Origin: Hydrocarboniphaga sp.
GTDB lineage: Bacteria > Pseudomonadota > Gammaproteobacteria > Nevskiales > Nevskiaceae
Length of the DNA: 63,135 bases
Direction: 5' to 3'
Assembly (NCBI RefSeq): GCF_028291725.1
Contig: NZ_JAQGNT010000057.1
Coordinates: forward strand, 1-63,135
Shown here piece after piece: positions 1 through 8,481 of this stretch. Below the pieces are notes generated by a model. That model saw only the letters and a program-made list of their open reading frames with translations. It was not told where the DNA came from and did no database searches. Made by a program: the position numbers and the translations under genes. Within the stretch, counting starts at the first letter, position 1. The number at the start of each line of letters is the position of its first letter.

Positions 1-48
1 TGGATCAAGGCCCTCACTCAGTACGGCCTGATCCCCGCAGCACCCTGA
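1..48 (+). CDS. C-terminal end of a truncated gene
   Basis: Frame 1 is open from the window edge and stops with TGA at 46-48, giving 15 residues that end in YGLIPAAP. The codons are GC-rich like the neighbours. The fragment is too short to assign to a family. It is called only because the frame is open to the edge and the next gene starts about 150 bases later. Confidence 0.35.
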   Translation, partial: WIKALTQYGLIPAAP

Positions 49-198
49 TCTCCACCCCGCTTCCCATGGCCTCAAAAGGCCAGGGACCTCTGCGCCCTAA
101 ATCAGGTCTCTTTCACGTTAACCTACGCCTGCTGCGGAACGACAGCGAAGCAGCGCGGTCGGAACCACTGTCATCCTGCACAACCAAGGACGGTTGCC

Positions 199-1656
199 GT
201 GGAAGCAGCTACTGCACAAGGATTGGTCGCAGACGATGAAGCGGGCGCCATCCAAACCGACGTGCCGGCACGACTCGACCGGCTGCCGTGGTGCCGCTTC
301 CACACGCTGGTGGTCGTCGCGCTCGGCATCACCTGGATACTCGACGGCCTCGAGGTCACGCTCGCAGGCGCCGTCTCCGGCGCTCTCAAATCCAGCCCTG
401 CGCTACATCTGAGCGACGCACAGATCGGCATCAGCGCCAGCGCCTACGTGCTCGGCGCGGTGCTGGGCTCGCTGGTGTTCGGCTGGATGGCCGACCGGCT
501 CGGCCGTAAAAAACTCTTTTCGCTGACACTGGCGGTGTATCTGGTGGCGACCGCAGCAACCGCGTTTTCGCAGAACTTCTGGATGTTCCTACTGTGCCGT
601 CTCTTCACCGGCGCGGGCATCGGCGGCGAATATTCGGCGATCAACTCGGCGATCCAGGAGCTGGTGCCGGCGCGCTATCGCGGCCATACCGACCTGGTCA
701 TCAACGGCAGTTTCTGGGTCGGCGCCGCGATCGGCGCGATCGGGTCGATCGTGCTGCTGCAGCCGGGGCTGCTGCCGGCCGACATGGGCTGGCGCATCGC
801 TTTCGGCATCGGCGCCGTGCTCGGCCTGAGCATCCTGCTGCTGCGGCGGTTCCTGCCGGAAAGTCCGCGCTGGCTGATGACGCGCGGCCGCGTTGCCGAG
901 GCCGAGGCGATCGTCGCGCAGATCGAGGCTGTCGCCGGTGAGCGGCGCATCGACGTGCCGACCCAGCCGGTCAGACTGCGCGTGCGCGACGGCGGCTTCG
1001 GCGCGGTCGCGCTGGCGCGCAGCCTGTTCAGGCTTTACCCGAAACGCGCACTGGTCAGCCTGGTGCTGATGGCCTCGCAGGCGTTTTTCTACAACGCGAT
1101 CTTCTTCACCTATGCCCTGGTGCTAAGCACCTTCTTCGACATCCCCAGCGAGAAAATCGGCCTGTACATCCTGCCGTTCGCCGCCGGCAATTTTCTCGGC
1201 CCGCTGCTGCTCGGCAGGCTGTTCGACACCATTGGCCGGCGCCAGATGATCGCGTTCACCTATGCCGCGTCCGGCATCCTGCTGACGATCACCGCCTGGC
1301 TGTTCGTCAACGGCCTGCTCGACGCGACCGGCCAGACGATTGCCTGGTCGATCACTTTCTTCTTCGCGTCCGCCGCGGCAAGTTCGGCGTATCTGACGGT
1401 CGGCGAAAGCTTTCCGCTGGAAGTGCGGGCGCTGGCGATCGCGGTGTTCTACACGCTCGGCACCGCGATGGGCGGCATTGTCGGCCCCTGGCTGTTCGGC
1501 AGCCTGATCGGTACCGGCGAACGTAGCGCGATCGCCTTAGGCTACGGCTTCGGAGCGGCGCTGATGATCGTGGCCGCGGCCGTGGTCTGGCGTTATGGCC
1601 TGGCGGCCGAGCGGCGTTCGCTGGAGGATCTGGCGCGGCCGATGTCCAGCATTTGA
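199..1656 (+). CDS. MFS transporter, sugar/metabolite:H+ symporter type
   Basis: A 485-residue inner-membrane permease of the major facilitator superfamily with about 12 hydrophobic segments. Visible marks are the loop 2-3 signature GWMADRLGRKK, the RLFTGAGIGGEYSAI segment typical of metabolite:H+ symporters and sugar porters, and PESPRWLMTRGR before the central loop. The length fits the family. The start is taken as the GTG at 199, which gives a charged, non-membrane N-terminus of about 30 residues. The substrate cannot be read from the sequence. The gene stands alone, followed by a palindromic repeat and the DUF938 gene. Confidence 0.88.
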   Translation: MEAATAQGLVADDEAGAIQTDVPARLDRLPWCRFHTLVVVALGITWILDGLEVTLAGAVSGALKSSPALHLSDAQIGISASAYVLGAVLGSLVFGWMADRLGRKKLFSLTLAVYLVATAATAFSQNFWMFLLCRLFTGAGIGGEYSAINSAIQELVPARYRGHTDLVINGSFWVGAAIGAIGSIVLLQPGLLPADMGWRIAFGIGAVLGLSILLLRRFLPESPRWLMTRGRVAEAEAIVAQIEAVAGERRIDVPTQPVRLRVRDGGFGAVALARSLFRLYPKRALVSLVLMASQAFFYNAIFFTYALVLSTFFDIPSEKIGLYILPFAAGNFLGPLLLGRLFDTIGRRQMIAFTYAASGILLTITAWLFVNGLLDATGQTIAWSITFFFASAAASSAYLTVGESFPLEVRALAIAVFYTLGTAMGGIVGPWLFGSLIGTGERSAIALGYGFGAALMIVAAAVVWRYGLAAERRSLEDLARPMSSI

Positions 1657-1684
1657 AAACCTCCCCCTGCCCAGGCAATGAACC

Positions 1685-1767
1685 GTAGGGCGGGTCGTGA
1701 CCCGCCGTTGTATCGTGACCCGCCGTTGTGACAACAACACAAAACGGCGGGTCACGACCCGCCCTAC
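1685..1767. repeat. GTAG-type palindromic repeat, family C
   Basis: An imperfect inverted repeat with arms GTAGGGCGGGTCGTGACCC and its complement ending in CCCTAC. The core GGGTCGTGACCC unit is repeated inside it. It lies 28 bases after the MFS stop and 34 bases before the methyltransferase start. The ends match the other GTAG/CTAC palindromes in this window, so it is read as a REP-like element that may also form a transcript-end hairpin. Confidence 0.75.
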
Positions 1768-1801
1768 ATTTCTGAAGGCTGCGACTTGATATCGTGGCGA
1801 C

Positions 1802-2395
1802 ATGATCAAACCCGATGCTCCCTCCTGCGCCCGCAATCGCGACGTCATTCTCGCGGTATTGCGCGAGCACTTCGCCGATCGTCGGCGTGTACTCGAAATC
1901 GGCAGCGGCACCGGACAGCACGCGATCCATTTCGGCGCGGCGCTGCCGCAGCTGGTCTGGCAGACCTCGGATCGCAGCGAACATCACGCCGGCATCCGCG
2001 CCTGGCTGGATGAAGCCGCGCTCGCCAACGTGCTGCCGCCGCTGACACTCGACGTCGGCGGCGAGTGGCCGCCAGCGCGCTACGACGGCATCTTCACCGC
2101 GAACACGCTACACATCATGAGCGCTGCCGCCGTGACGCAGTTGTTCGCGGCATTGCCGGGCGTGATGGAGCTCGGCGCGAAACTCGTCGCCTACGGCCCC
2201 TTCAACTACCGCGGTGCGTTCACCAGCGACAGCAACCGCGATTTCGAAGCCTGGCTGAAAGCACGCGATCCGCTCAGCGGCATCCGCGATTTCGAAACCG
2301 TCGATGCGCTGGCGCGCGACGCCGGACTGGCGCTCGTCGAAGACCGCGCGATGCCGGCCAACAATCGCTGCATCGTCTGGCAGCGCAGCAGCTGA
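1802..2395 (+). CDS. DUF938 family SAM-dependent methyltransferase
   Basis: A 197-residue protein of the DUF938 family of class I methyltransferase-fold proteins. The SAM-binding motif I is LEIGSGTGQHA (about residues 31-41). The family hallmarks WQTSD, FTANTLHIMS and YGPFNYRG follow in order, and the C-terminus has the typical ending MPANNRCIVWQR. The length is normal for the family. Its substrate is unknown. It probably forms a short unit with the YchJ gene 79 bases downstream. Confidence 0.88.
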   Translation: MIKPDAPSCARNRDVILAVLREHFADRRRVLEIGSGTGQHAIHFGAALPQLVWQTSDRSEHHAGIRAWLDEAALANVLPPLTLDVGGEWPPARYDGIFTANTLHIMSAAAVTQLFAALPGVMELGAKLVAYGPFNYRGAFTSDSNRDFEAWLKARDPLSGIRDFETVDALARDAGLALVEDRAMPANNRCIVWQRSS

Positions 2396-2474
2396 GCGAA
2401 TCCGAGACGGATCCGGCGGCGAGCCGGAAAGCGGCGCTACCGCCGGGCCGACAAGCCAGGTTTAAAGTGCGCAC

Positions 2475-2879
2475 ATGACGGTCAGGATCGCGATCACTCA
2501 CTGCCCCTGCGACGAACAGCGTCTGTATGCCAGCTGCTGCGCGCCGCTGCACGAAGGCGCCGTCGCGCGCTCCGCGGAAGCGCTGATGCGCTCGCGCTAC
2601 TCGGCCTATGTGCTGAAGCTGGAGCCGTATCTGCTGGCGACCTGTCATCCGAGCACAAGGCCGGAGTCGCTGGCTTTCGGCGACGGCGACCTGCAGGCAC
2701 CGAAATGGCTGGGACTGAAGATCCTGCGTCACGAGACCGCGCCGGACGGTGACACCGCGCTCGTCGAGTTCGTGGCGCGCTTTCGCGTTGGCGGCGGTAG
2801 CGCGCAGCGGATGCGCGAGACCAGTCGCTTCCTGCGCGTCGACGGCCGCTGGCTTTATCTGGACGGCGACGTTGTCTGA
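2475..2879 (+). CDS. YchJ family (UPF0225) SEC-C-like protein
   Basis: A 134-residue YchJ-family protein. The N-terminal cysteine cluster (CPCDEQRLYASCC) is the zinc-binding SEC-C-like motif. It is followed by LMRSRYSAYV and the W-L-G-L-K-I strand pattern of the NTF2-like YchJ core. The function of the family is unknown. The C-terminus looks altered: the codons for LYLDGD at the end of the gene occur again after the palindromic repeat at 2964-2979, where they continue as ESQS-stop. The repeat therefore appears to have inserted in the last codons and changed the ending to DVV. Confidence 0.85.
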   Translation: MTVRIAITHCPCDEQRLYASCCAPLHEGAVARSAEALMRSRYSAYVLKLEPYLLATCHPSTRPESLAFGDGDLQAPKWLGLKILRHETAPDGDTALVEFVARFRVGGGSAQRMRETSRFLRVDGRWLYLDGDVV

Positions 2880-2957
2880 GTAGGTTGGGGTGAGCGCAGC
2901 GAACCCCAACGTGTGCCCGCGCCGATGTTGGGGTTCGCTGCGCTCACCCCAACCTAC
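2880..2957. repeat. GTAG-type palindromic repeat, family B (copy 1), with flanking duplication
   Basis: A long palindrome with arms GTAGGTTGGGGTGAGCGCAG and the complement ending in CCCCAACCTAC. The two arms are separated by a short GC-rich spacer, and each arm also folds on itself. It is flanked by a direct duplication of TATCTGGACGGCGACG at 2856-2871 and 2964-2979, the end of the YchJ coding sequence. This looks like an insertion footprint. Confidence 0.85.
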
Positions 2958-2989
2958 ACGCTGTATCTGGACGGCGACGAGAGCCAGTC

Positions 2990-3068
2990 GTAGGTCGGCA
3001 ATCCCATGCCGACATGAGGCGCCAGTTGCGCATCGACCATACACGTCGGCAAAGGATTGCCGACCTAC
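2990..3068. repeat. GTAG-type palindromic repeat, family A (copy 1)
   Basis: Two small hairpins in inverted orientation. The left arm is GTAGGTCGGCAATCCCATGC and onward, then a spacer with GTTGCGCATCGA, then the right arm ending in TTGCCGACCTAC. It lies between the convergent YchJ and DEAD-box genes, 8 bases from the helicase stop. Related copies occur at 9651, 12942, 19239, 24872, 37368, 60193 and 62759. Confidence 0.85.
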
Positions 3069-3076
3069 GCATACCC

Positions 3077-5092
3077 TCAGCTGCGCGGCGGCTTGCGCTT
3101 GGCGCCCGGGCCGGGGCCCGGTGTCGCCGGCGGGATCTCGCCGCCGAGCTTGCTGATGCGCAGCTGGCGGCCCAGCACCCAGGCTTTCTGCAGATCGCGG
3201 AACACGCCGCGCGGCATGCCGCTGGGCAGGTCGACGAAGCTGTGGTCATCCATGATTTCGATCTTGCCGATGTACTGGCTGTCGAGGCCGGCCTCGTTGG
3301 CGATTGCGCCGACGATGTTCGCCGCCTTGACGCCGTGCTGTGCACCGACTTCGATGCGGAAGGTCTCGCTCTCGTCGCCGTTCTTGGGCTTGGGCCGCTC
3401 CGGGCGCTCCATCCGCAGCGGGCGGTCGATCGGACGCTCGACCCGTTCCGGGCGCGACGCAGCAGGACGCTCGACGCGCTCCGGACGTTCGCGCAGCTTC
3501 GGCGACATCGGGAACGAGGACGGCACCGGTGACGCGGCCGGCAGCGGTTCGGCCGGCGGACGCTTCGGCGTCGTGCGGATCTCGGAGCGCGGGGCTTCCG
3601 CGATCACCGGCTCGGCCGGCGCGCGCCGCGGAGCCGCCACGCGCGTATCGGACCGTGTATCGGAGCGGGAATCCGAGCGCGTATCCGAGCGCGAGGAATA
3701 ATCGGCGAGCTGCGCGTCGTCGCTGGCCATCAGCAGCGGACGCTCGCCCTGGGCCATCGACGCCAGCGCGGCGGCGATGTCGGTCAGCGAGGCGCCCGAC
3801 TCGTTCTCGATATCCGCGAGCACACCGCGGAAAGCCTCGAACTGGCTGGCGGCGGCACGATCGGTCTGCGCCTTGCTCAGTGCGTCGATCACGGTCTGCT
3901 TGAAGCGCTGCACGCGGCGCCGGTTGATCACGTCGCTGCTCGGCGCGGCGATCGCCTCGATCGGCTGGCGCGTGGCGCGCTCGATCGCCTTCAGCAGATG
4001 ACGCTCGCGCGGCGACACGAACAGGATCGCGTCACCGTTACGTCCGGCACGGCCGGTGCGGCCGATCCGGTGCACGTAGCTCTCGGTGTCGGTCGGGATG
4101 TCGTAGTTGACGACATGGCTGACCCGCTCGACGTCCAGGCCGCGCGCGGCGACGTCGGTGGCGACGACGATGTCGAGCTGGCCGTCCTTGAGCTTGGCGA
4201 TGGTGCGTTCACGATCGTTCTGCTGCATGTCGCCGTTCAGCGCACTGACCGAGAAGCCGCGCGCCGCGAGGCGGTCGGCGAGTTCGGTGGTCGCCGCCTT
4301 GGTGCGCGCGAACACGATCATCGCGTCGAAGGTTTCCGCTTCGAGAAAACGCGTCAGCGCCTCCAGCTTGTTCATGCCGCTGACCAGCCAGTAGCGCTGG
4401 CGGATATTGGTCGCGGTGGAAGTCTTGGATTTGATCGAGATCTCGATCGGGTCGCGCAGATAGGTCTGGGCGACACGCCGGATCACGCTCGGCATGGTCG
4501 CCGAGAACAGCGCGATCTGACGGTCCGGCGGGGTCTGCTGCAGCACCCATTCGACATCGTCGATGAAGCCCATGCGCAGCATCTCGTCGGCCTCGTCGAG
4601 CACCAGCTGGCGCAGGTTGTCGAGCTTCAGCGAGCCGCGTTTGATGTGGTCGACGACGCGGCCGGGCGTGCCGACGACGACGTGCGCGCCGCGCTTGAGG
4701 CCGCGCAGCTGCGGCTCGTAGCTCTGGCCGCCGTAGATCGGCAGCACATGAAAACCGACCAGCGCAGAAGCGTAATTCTGCAGCGCCTCGGCAACCTGGA
4801 TCGCCAGTTCGCGCGTCGGCGCGAGCACTAGCGCCTGGGTCACGCTACGTGACAGGTCGATCATCGACAGGATCGGCAGTGCGAACGCGGCGGTCTTGCC
4901 GGTGCCGGTCTGCGCCTGGCCGAGCACGTCGCGGCCTTCGAGCAAAGGCGGGATAGTACGGGCCTGAATCGGGCTCGGAGACTCGTAGCCGATACGAGTC
5001 AACGCCTCTAGTACCGGTGCAGCCAACCGTAGGTCGGCAAAACGAACGGCAGGTGCCGAAGAAGAGGCATCGTCGTTAGGCACGGAAGCCAT
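3077..5092 (-). CDS. deaD: DEAD-box ATP-dependent RNA helicase, DeaD/CsdA type
   Basis: A 671-residue RNA helicase expected to remodel structured RNA in ribosome assembly and mRNA turnover. In order: Q motif region, Walker A AQTGTGKT (60-67), LDEADEMLRMGF, SAT, VATDVAARGLD and HRIGRTGRAG. Then comes a linker with repeated SD-T-R-S units, and a C-terminal DbpA-like RNA-binding domain (FRIEVGAQHGV...VDLPSGMP) followed by a basic tail. The frame is open farther upstream, but the ATG at 5092 has an AGGA ribosome site and begins just before the family N-terminus. It is divergent from the H-NOX-like gene. Confidence 0.93.
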   Translation of the reverse strand: MASVPNDDASSSAPAVRFADLRLAAPVLEALTRIGYESPSPIQARTIPPLLEGRDVLGQAQTGTGKTAAFALPILSMIDLSRSVTQALVLAPTRELAIQVAEALQNYASALVGFHVLPIYGGQSYEPQLRGLKRGAHVVVGTPGRVVDHIKRGSLKLDNLRQLVLDEADEMLRMGFIDDVEWVLQQTPPDRQIALFSATMPSVIRRVAQTYLRDPIEISIKSKTSTATNIRQRYWLVSGMNKLEALTRFLEAETFDAMIVFARTKAATTELADRLAARGFSVSALNGDMQQNDRERTIAKLKDGQLDIVVATDVAARGLDVERVSHVVNYDIPTDTESYVHRIGRTGRAGRNGDAILFVSPRERHLLKAIERATRQPIEAIAAPSSDVINRRRVQRFKQTVIDALSKAQTDRAAASQFEAFRGVLADIENESGASLTDIAAALASMAQGERPLLMASDDAQLADYSSRSDTRSDSRSDTRSDTRVAAPRRAPAEPVIAEAPRSEIRTTPKRPPAEPLPAASPVPSSFPMSPKLRERPERVERPAASRPERVERPIDRPLRMERPERPKPKNGDESETFRIEVGAQHGVKAANIVGAIANEAGLDSQYIGKIEIMDDHSFVDLPSGMPRGVFRDLQKAWVLGRQLRISKLGGEIPPATPGPGPGAKRKPPRS

Positions 5093-5267
5093 GGGAATCC
5101 TGATGGAACGCGGCGGGCGATTGTACACCGCCCGCTTACCTGATCCCGGAAGGGGTCGGATACGCGTTTTCGGGAAACCCTTGCACCGGCAATCTGAGGA
5201 ACGGCTCGTTCCGGCCGATACACCGCATGAGGCAGCGGATTCCCGGCCGGTTGATACAGGGAACAAT

Positions 5268-5825
5268 GTGATCGGGCTAGCCTTCAATCTTGTTGAACGA
5301 TATTTGCTGGAGCGCCATGACGAGGCGGCGCTGGTCGCCGCTCTGCAGGCCAGCGGCTTCGCCGAGGCCGATCCCTGGCTGGACGCGCTCGGATATCCGG
5401 AAGCCGACTTTCTGCGCTGGGCCGGCGCCGCGGCGGTGCTCGACGGCGTCGGCTTCGACGACTTCCTGCGCCGGCTCGGGCGCTGGGCGATGCCGCAGCT
5501 GGTGCGCCGCTACACCTTGCTAACGGTCGCCGGCCGCACGCTGGAACAGCGTATCGGCGATTTGTACACGATCGTGCTGCCGCAGCTGCGGCGAGTGCTG
5601 GTCGGCCTCAGCGGCGCGGACTTCACGATCCAGTACCAGGGCAGCGGCGCCGATCTCGCCTATCCGTCGCGCGGCCTGCTGTGTCCGGCGATCGAGGGTG
5701 CATTGACCGGACTGGGCGATCACCTGAACGCGCCGTTGCGGGTCCGCCATCTGCGCTGCGCGCGCGAAGCCGGCGGCGACTGCTGCAGCTTTCATGTGGA
5801 CATTCCGATGCCGGTGGCCGCATGA
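5268..5825 (+). CDS. H-NOX-like (HNOB fold) protein lacking canonical heme ligands
   Basis: A 185-residue cytosolic protein resembling heme-NO-binding (H-NOX) sensors. The N-terminus IGLAFNLVERYL matches the first H-NOX helix, and the C-terminus AGGDCCSFHVDI matches the closing strand. At the position of the proximal heme histidine I see Tyr (GDLY, Y100). The YxSxR heme-propionate motif reads YPSRG (132-136), so its Arg is displaced. The GTG at 5268 is preferred because it has an AGGGA site and begins the family; the frame is open to 5091. It heads the kinase/HDOD operon and so is probably its sensory partner. A V4R-type domain is an alternative reading. Confidence 0.72.
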   Translation: MIGLAFNLVERYLLERHDEAALVAALQASGFAEADPWLDALGYPEADFLRWAGAAAVLDGVGFDDFLRRLGRWAMPQLVRRYTLLTVAGRTLEQRIGDLYTIVLPQLRRVLVGLSGADFTIQYQGSGADLAYPSRGLLCPAIEGALTGLGDHLNAPLRVRHLRCAREAGGDCCSFHVDIPMPVAA

Positions 5826-5940
5826 GCGCACTGCGACACGGTGTCTGCCCCCTAGCAGCAGCGAGTGCGGCAGTGGGTGCGGGAGCAGGGCGATGCGCTC
5901 ATGCCCGCGACCGGCGCCGCTCATACCAAAAGGTGCGCCA

Positions 5941-7281
5941 GTGAGCGCCGGCGCCGCAGGCCTGAGACTGCTGCGCGCGGAACGCCGCGTCGAACTGATG
6001 TCGCGGCTGATCGAGGACCGCAATCTCGATCTCGGCATCACCCAGGATCAGGCCTCGGCCGCGCAGACCTATCTGATGGGCCTGAACGACGCGCTGCCCG
6101 GCGCGCTGATCGGCGCCAGCCCGGCGGGCGTCATCGCCAGTGGCAACGCCGGTGTGCAGGACCTGCTGGGCTACCGGATGGCCGAGCTGAGCGGCACGCA
6201 GCTGGAACGGATCTGGCCGAGCGCGCCGGAATTCATCGCGCGCTGTCTGATCCAGGGCGGCGGCCTGCTGCGCGACGAGGCCGACTGGCTGGCCCAGGAT
6301 GGCCGCGTGATCCCGGTGCTGATCTCGGCCTCGGTGCACCGCGACCGCAAGAATCAGCCGGTGTCGCTGGTGTTCGTGGCGCTCGACCTGTCCGAGCGCC
6401 GCCGGCTCGAAGTCGAGCTGCGTCACGCTCAGAAAATGGAATCGCTGGGCCAGCTGTCGGCTGGCGTCGCGCACGAGATCAATACGCCGATGCAGTTCAT
6501 CGGCGACAACCTGCACTTCATCCAGGAGGCGATCGGCAAGCTGCAGCCGCTGCTCGACGCACTGCCCGATCTGCGCGCGCATCTGCCCGCCGCCGAAGCC
6601 GCGCGCTTTTCGCAGCTGCAGGCGGGCACCGACCTGGGCTTCATCCGCGACCGCCTGCCGCGCGCACTCGACCGCGCGCTCGAAGGCGTGCGCCGCGTCA
6701 GCCATATCGTCGAGGCGATGCGCGCGTTCAGCCATCCGCAGACCGAAATGGCGGCGGTGGATCTGAACAAGGGCCTGCGCGACACGCTCACCGTCGCCAA
6801 CAACGAATACCGCTACGTCGCCGACCTGGTCTGCGACTTCGGCGATCTGCCCGACGTGATCTGCAACGGCGGCGACATGAACCAGGTCTTTCTGAACCTG
6901 ATCGTCAACGCCGCGCAGGCGATCGGCGACCGCCAGCAGCGCAGTGACAAGGCTGCGCGCGGACGCATCCACGTCGCCACGCACCGCGAGGCCGACAGCG
7001 TGGTGATCTCGATCAGCGACGACGGCAGCGGTATTCCGCCAGCGATCCGGCATCGCGTGTTCGATCCGTTCTTCACCACCAAGGAAGTCGGCAAAGGCAC
7101 CGGCCAAGGTCTGGCGATCTCGCGCAATGTCGTCGTCGAGCGCCACGGCGGTACGCTCGACTTCGTCAGCGAGCACGGCGGCGGCACCAGCGGCACCACG
7201 TTCACCATCCGTATTCCCATCAACGGTCGCCGCAAGGACGACAGCAGCGCAAGGCCAGTCGCCGAGGGTTTCGCAGCATGA
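5941..7281 (+). CDS. PAS sensor histidine kinase (cytosolic)
   Basis: A 446-residue kinase without membrane segments. A PAS domain (about 50-160) contains ASPAGVIASGNAGVQDLLGY. The dimerisation helix is [14 protein letters not shown] with the phospho-acceptor His178. The ATPase domain has NLIVNAAQAI (N box), DDGSGI (G1), the FFTTK F box and [10 protein letters not shown] (G2). The start is the GTG at 5941 with AAGGTG six bases upstream. It ends by ATGA overlap with the REC-HDOD gene. Lacking its own input apart from PAS, it is the likely partner of the H-NOX-like protein, as HnoK is of H-NOX. Confidence 0.88.
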   Translation: MSAGAAGLRLLRAERRVELMSRLIEDRNLDLGITQDQASAAQTYLMGLNDALPGALIGASPAGVIASGNAGVQDLLGYRMAELSGTQLERIWPSAPEFIARCLIQGGGLLRDEADWLAQDGRVIPVLISASVHRDRKNQPVSLVFVALDLSERRRLEVELRHAQKMESLGQLSAGVAHEINTPMQFIGDNLHFIQEAIGKLQPLLDALPDLRAHLPAAEAARFSQLQAGTDLGFIRDRLPRALDRALEGVRRVSHIVEAMRAFSHPQTEMAAVDLNKGLRDTLTVANNEYRYVADLVCDFGDLPDVICNGGDMNQVFLNLIVNAAQAIGDRQQRSDKAARGRIHVATHREADSVVISISDDGSGIPPAIRHRVFDPFFTTKEVGKGTGQGLAISRNVVVERHGGTLDFVSEHGGGTSGTTFTIRIPINGRRKDDSSARPVAEGFAA

Positions 7282-8459
7282 TCAAGGTGCTCTTCGTCGA
7301 CGATGAAACCGACGTGCTCGAAGGCCTGGAGAACCGGCTGCACAGTCGCGCCGGGCGCTGGCAGATGCGCTTTGCGCTGGGTGCCGACGCGGCGATCAAG
7401 GAGCTGCGGCGCGAGGCGGTCGACGTGGTGGTCTCCGACATGCGCATGCCCGGCATGGACGGCGGCCAGCTGCTCGACTGGGTGCGCGAGCGCCACCCGG
7501 AGACGGTGCGCATCCTGCTGTCGGGCCAGACCGGCCCCGACGGCGCGATCAAGCTGATGCCGGTCGCCCATCAGCTGCTGACCAAGCCCTGCGACATCGA
7601 ACTGCTGCAGCGCGCGATCGAATGCGGCGCCGGCCTGCAAGGCAGCCGCGACCGGCCCGCCGTCGCACAGGTGCTGGGCCTGCTGCAGGGGCTGCCCGCG
7701 CTGCCGAGGCTGTACTGGGACCTGGTGCGCGAGCTCGACAAGCCGAGCGCGGACTCGGCCTCGGTCGCCAAGATCATCGAGCAGGACATGGCGATGACGG
7801 CGCGCGTACTGCAGATGGCGAACTCGGCCTTCTTCGCATCCGCGCGCAGCGTGCGCAGCGTGCGCGACGCGATCACCGCGCTGGGCCTGCAGGCGATACG
7901 TGTCGCGGTGCTGCAGCAGCATCTGTTCCGCGCGATGAGCGACATCGCCACGCCGCGCGGCTTCTCGCTGGAGAAGCTGCAGACGCGTTCGCTGCACACC
8001 GCCTGGCTGACCAGCCAGATGCTGGCCAATGCCGATGAGCGCAAGACCGCCTATTCCGCCGCGGTGCTGCACGACGTCGGCTACCTGGTGCTCGCGGTCG
8101 GATTGCCGGAAGCCTCGGCGCGCATCCGCAACCGCGCGCGCCGCACCGGCGAGGCGCTGTACCGGCTCGAAACCGAAGAGCTGGGCTGCGACCACGCGCA
8201 GATCGGCGCACGCATGCTCGCGCTGTGGGGCCTGCCGGTGCCGCTGGTCGAGGCCGTGGCCTATCACAACGAGCCGATGCGCTCCGGCGACACGCGCTTC
8301 GGCGCGACCGCGGCGGTGCATGTCGCCAGCGTACTGTCGTACGACAAGAGCGATAGTCAAAGCCTGCCGGAGCAGTTCGACCTCGACTACCTGCGGCATC
8401 TCGGCGTCGAAGAAACCGTGCTCGGCTGGCAGGCCGGCAAACCGATCACCCGAATCTAG
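7278..8459 (+). CDS. Response regulator, REC-HDOD
   Basis: A 393-residue protein with an N-terminal receiver (LFVDDE, phospho-acceptor Asp54 in VVVSDMRMPGMDG, conserved KPC near 105) and a C-terminal HDOD domain (about 135-340; LPALPRLYWDL, MANSAFF, HDVGYL). HDOD is an HD-related signalling domain that often acts without catalysis, by binding partners. The ATG overlaps the kinase stop, indicating translational coupling. Its paralogue at 30014-31210 has the same architecture. Confidence 0.88.
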   Translation: MIKVLFVDDETDVLEGLENRLHSRAGRWQMRFALGADAAIKELRREAVDVVVSDMRMPGMDGGQLLDWVRERHPETVRILLSGQTGPDGAIKLMPVAHQLLTKPCDIELLQRAIECGAGLQGSRDRPAVAQVLGLLQGLPALPRLYWDLVRELDKPSADSASVAKIIEQDMAMTARVLQMANSAFFASARSVRSVRDAITALGLQAIRVAVLQQHLFRAMSDIATPRGFSLEKLQTRSLHTAWLTSQMLANADERKTAYSAAVLHDVGYLVLAVGLPEASARIRNRARRTGEALYRLETEELGCDHAQIGARMLALWGLPVPLVEAVAYHNEPMRSGDTRFGATAAVHVASVLSYDKSDSQSLPEQFDLDYLRHLGVEETVLGWQAGKPITRI

Positions 8460-8481
8460 GCACAACCAAGCACCACAAAAT

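Noticed and set aside
5030-5045. A GTAGGTCGGCAAA sequence resembling a family A repeat inside the helicase gene
   Set aside because: It is part of the coding sequence for the Phe-Ala-Asp-Leu-Arg of the helicase N-terminus, with no paired arm, so it is a chance match.
5822-5944. A 40-codon frame overlapping the H-NOX-like stop (ATGA) and the kinase GTG start
   Set aside because: No ribosome site of its own, Arg-rich composition and no family. The kinase start at 5941 has a better site and the expected N-terminus.
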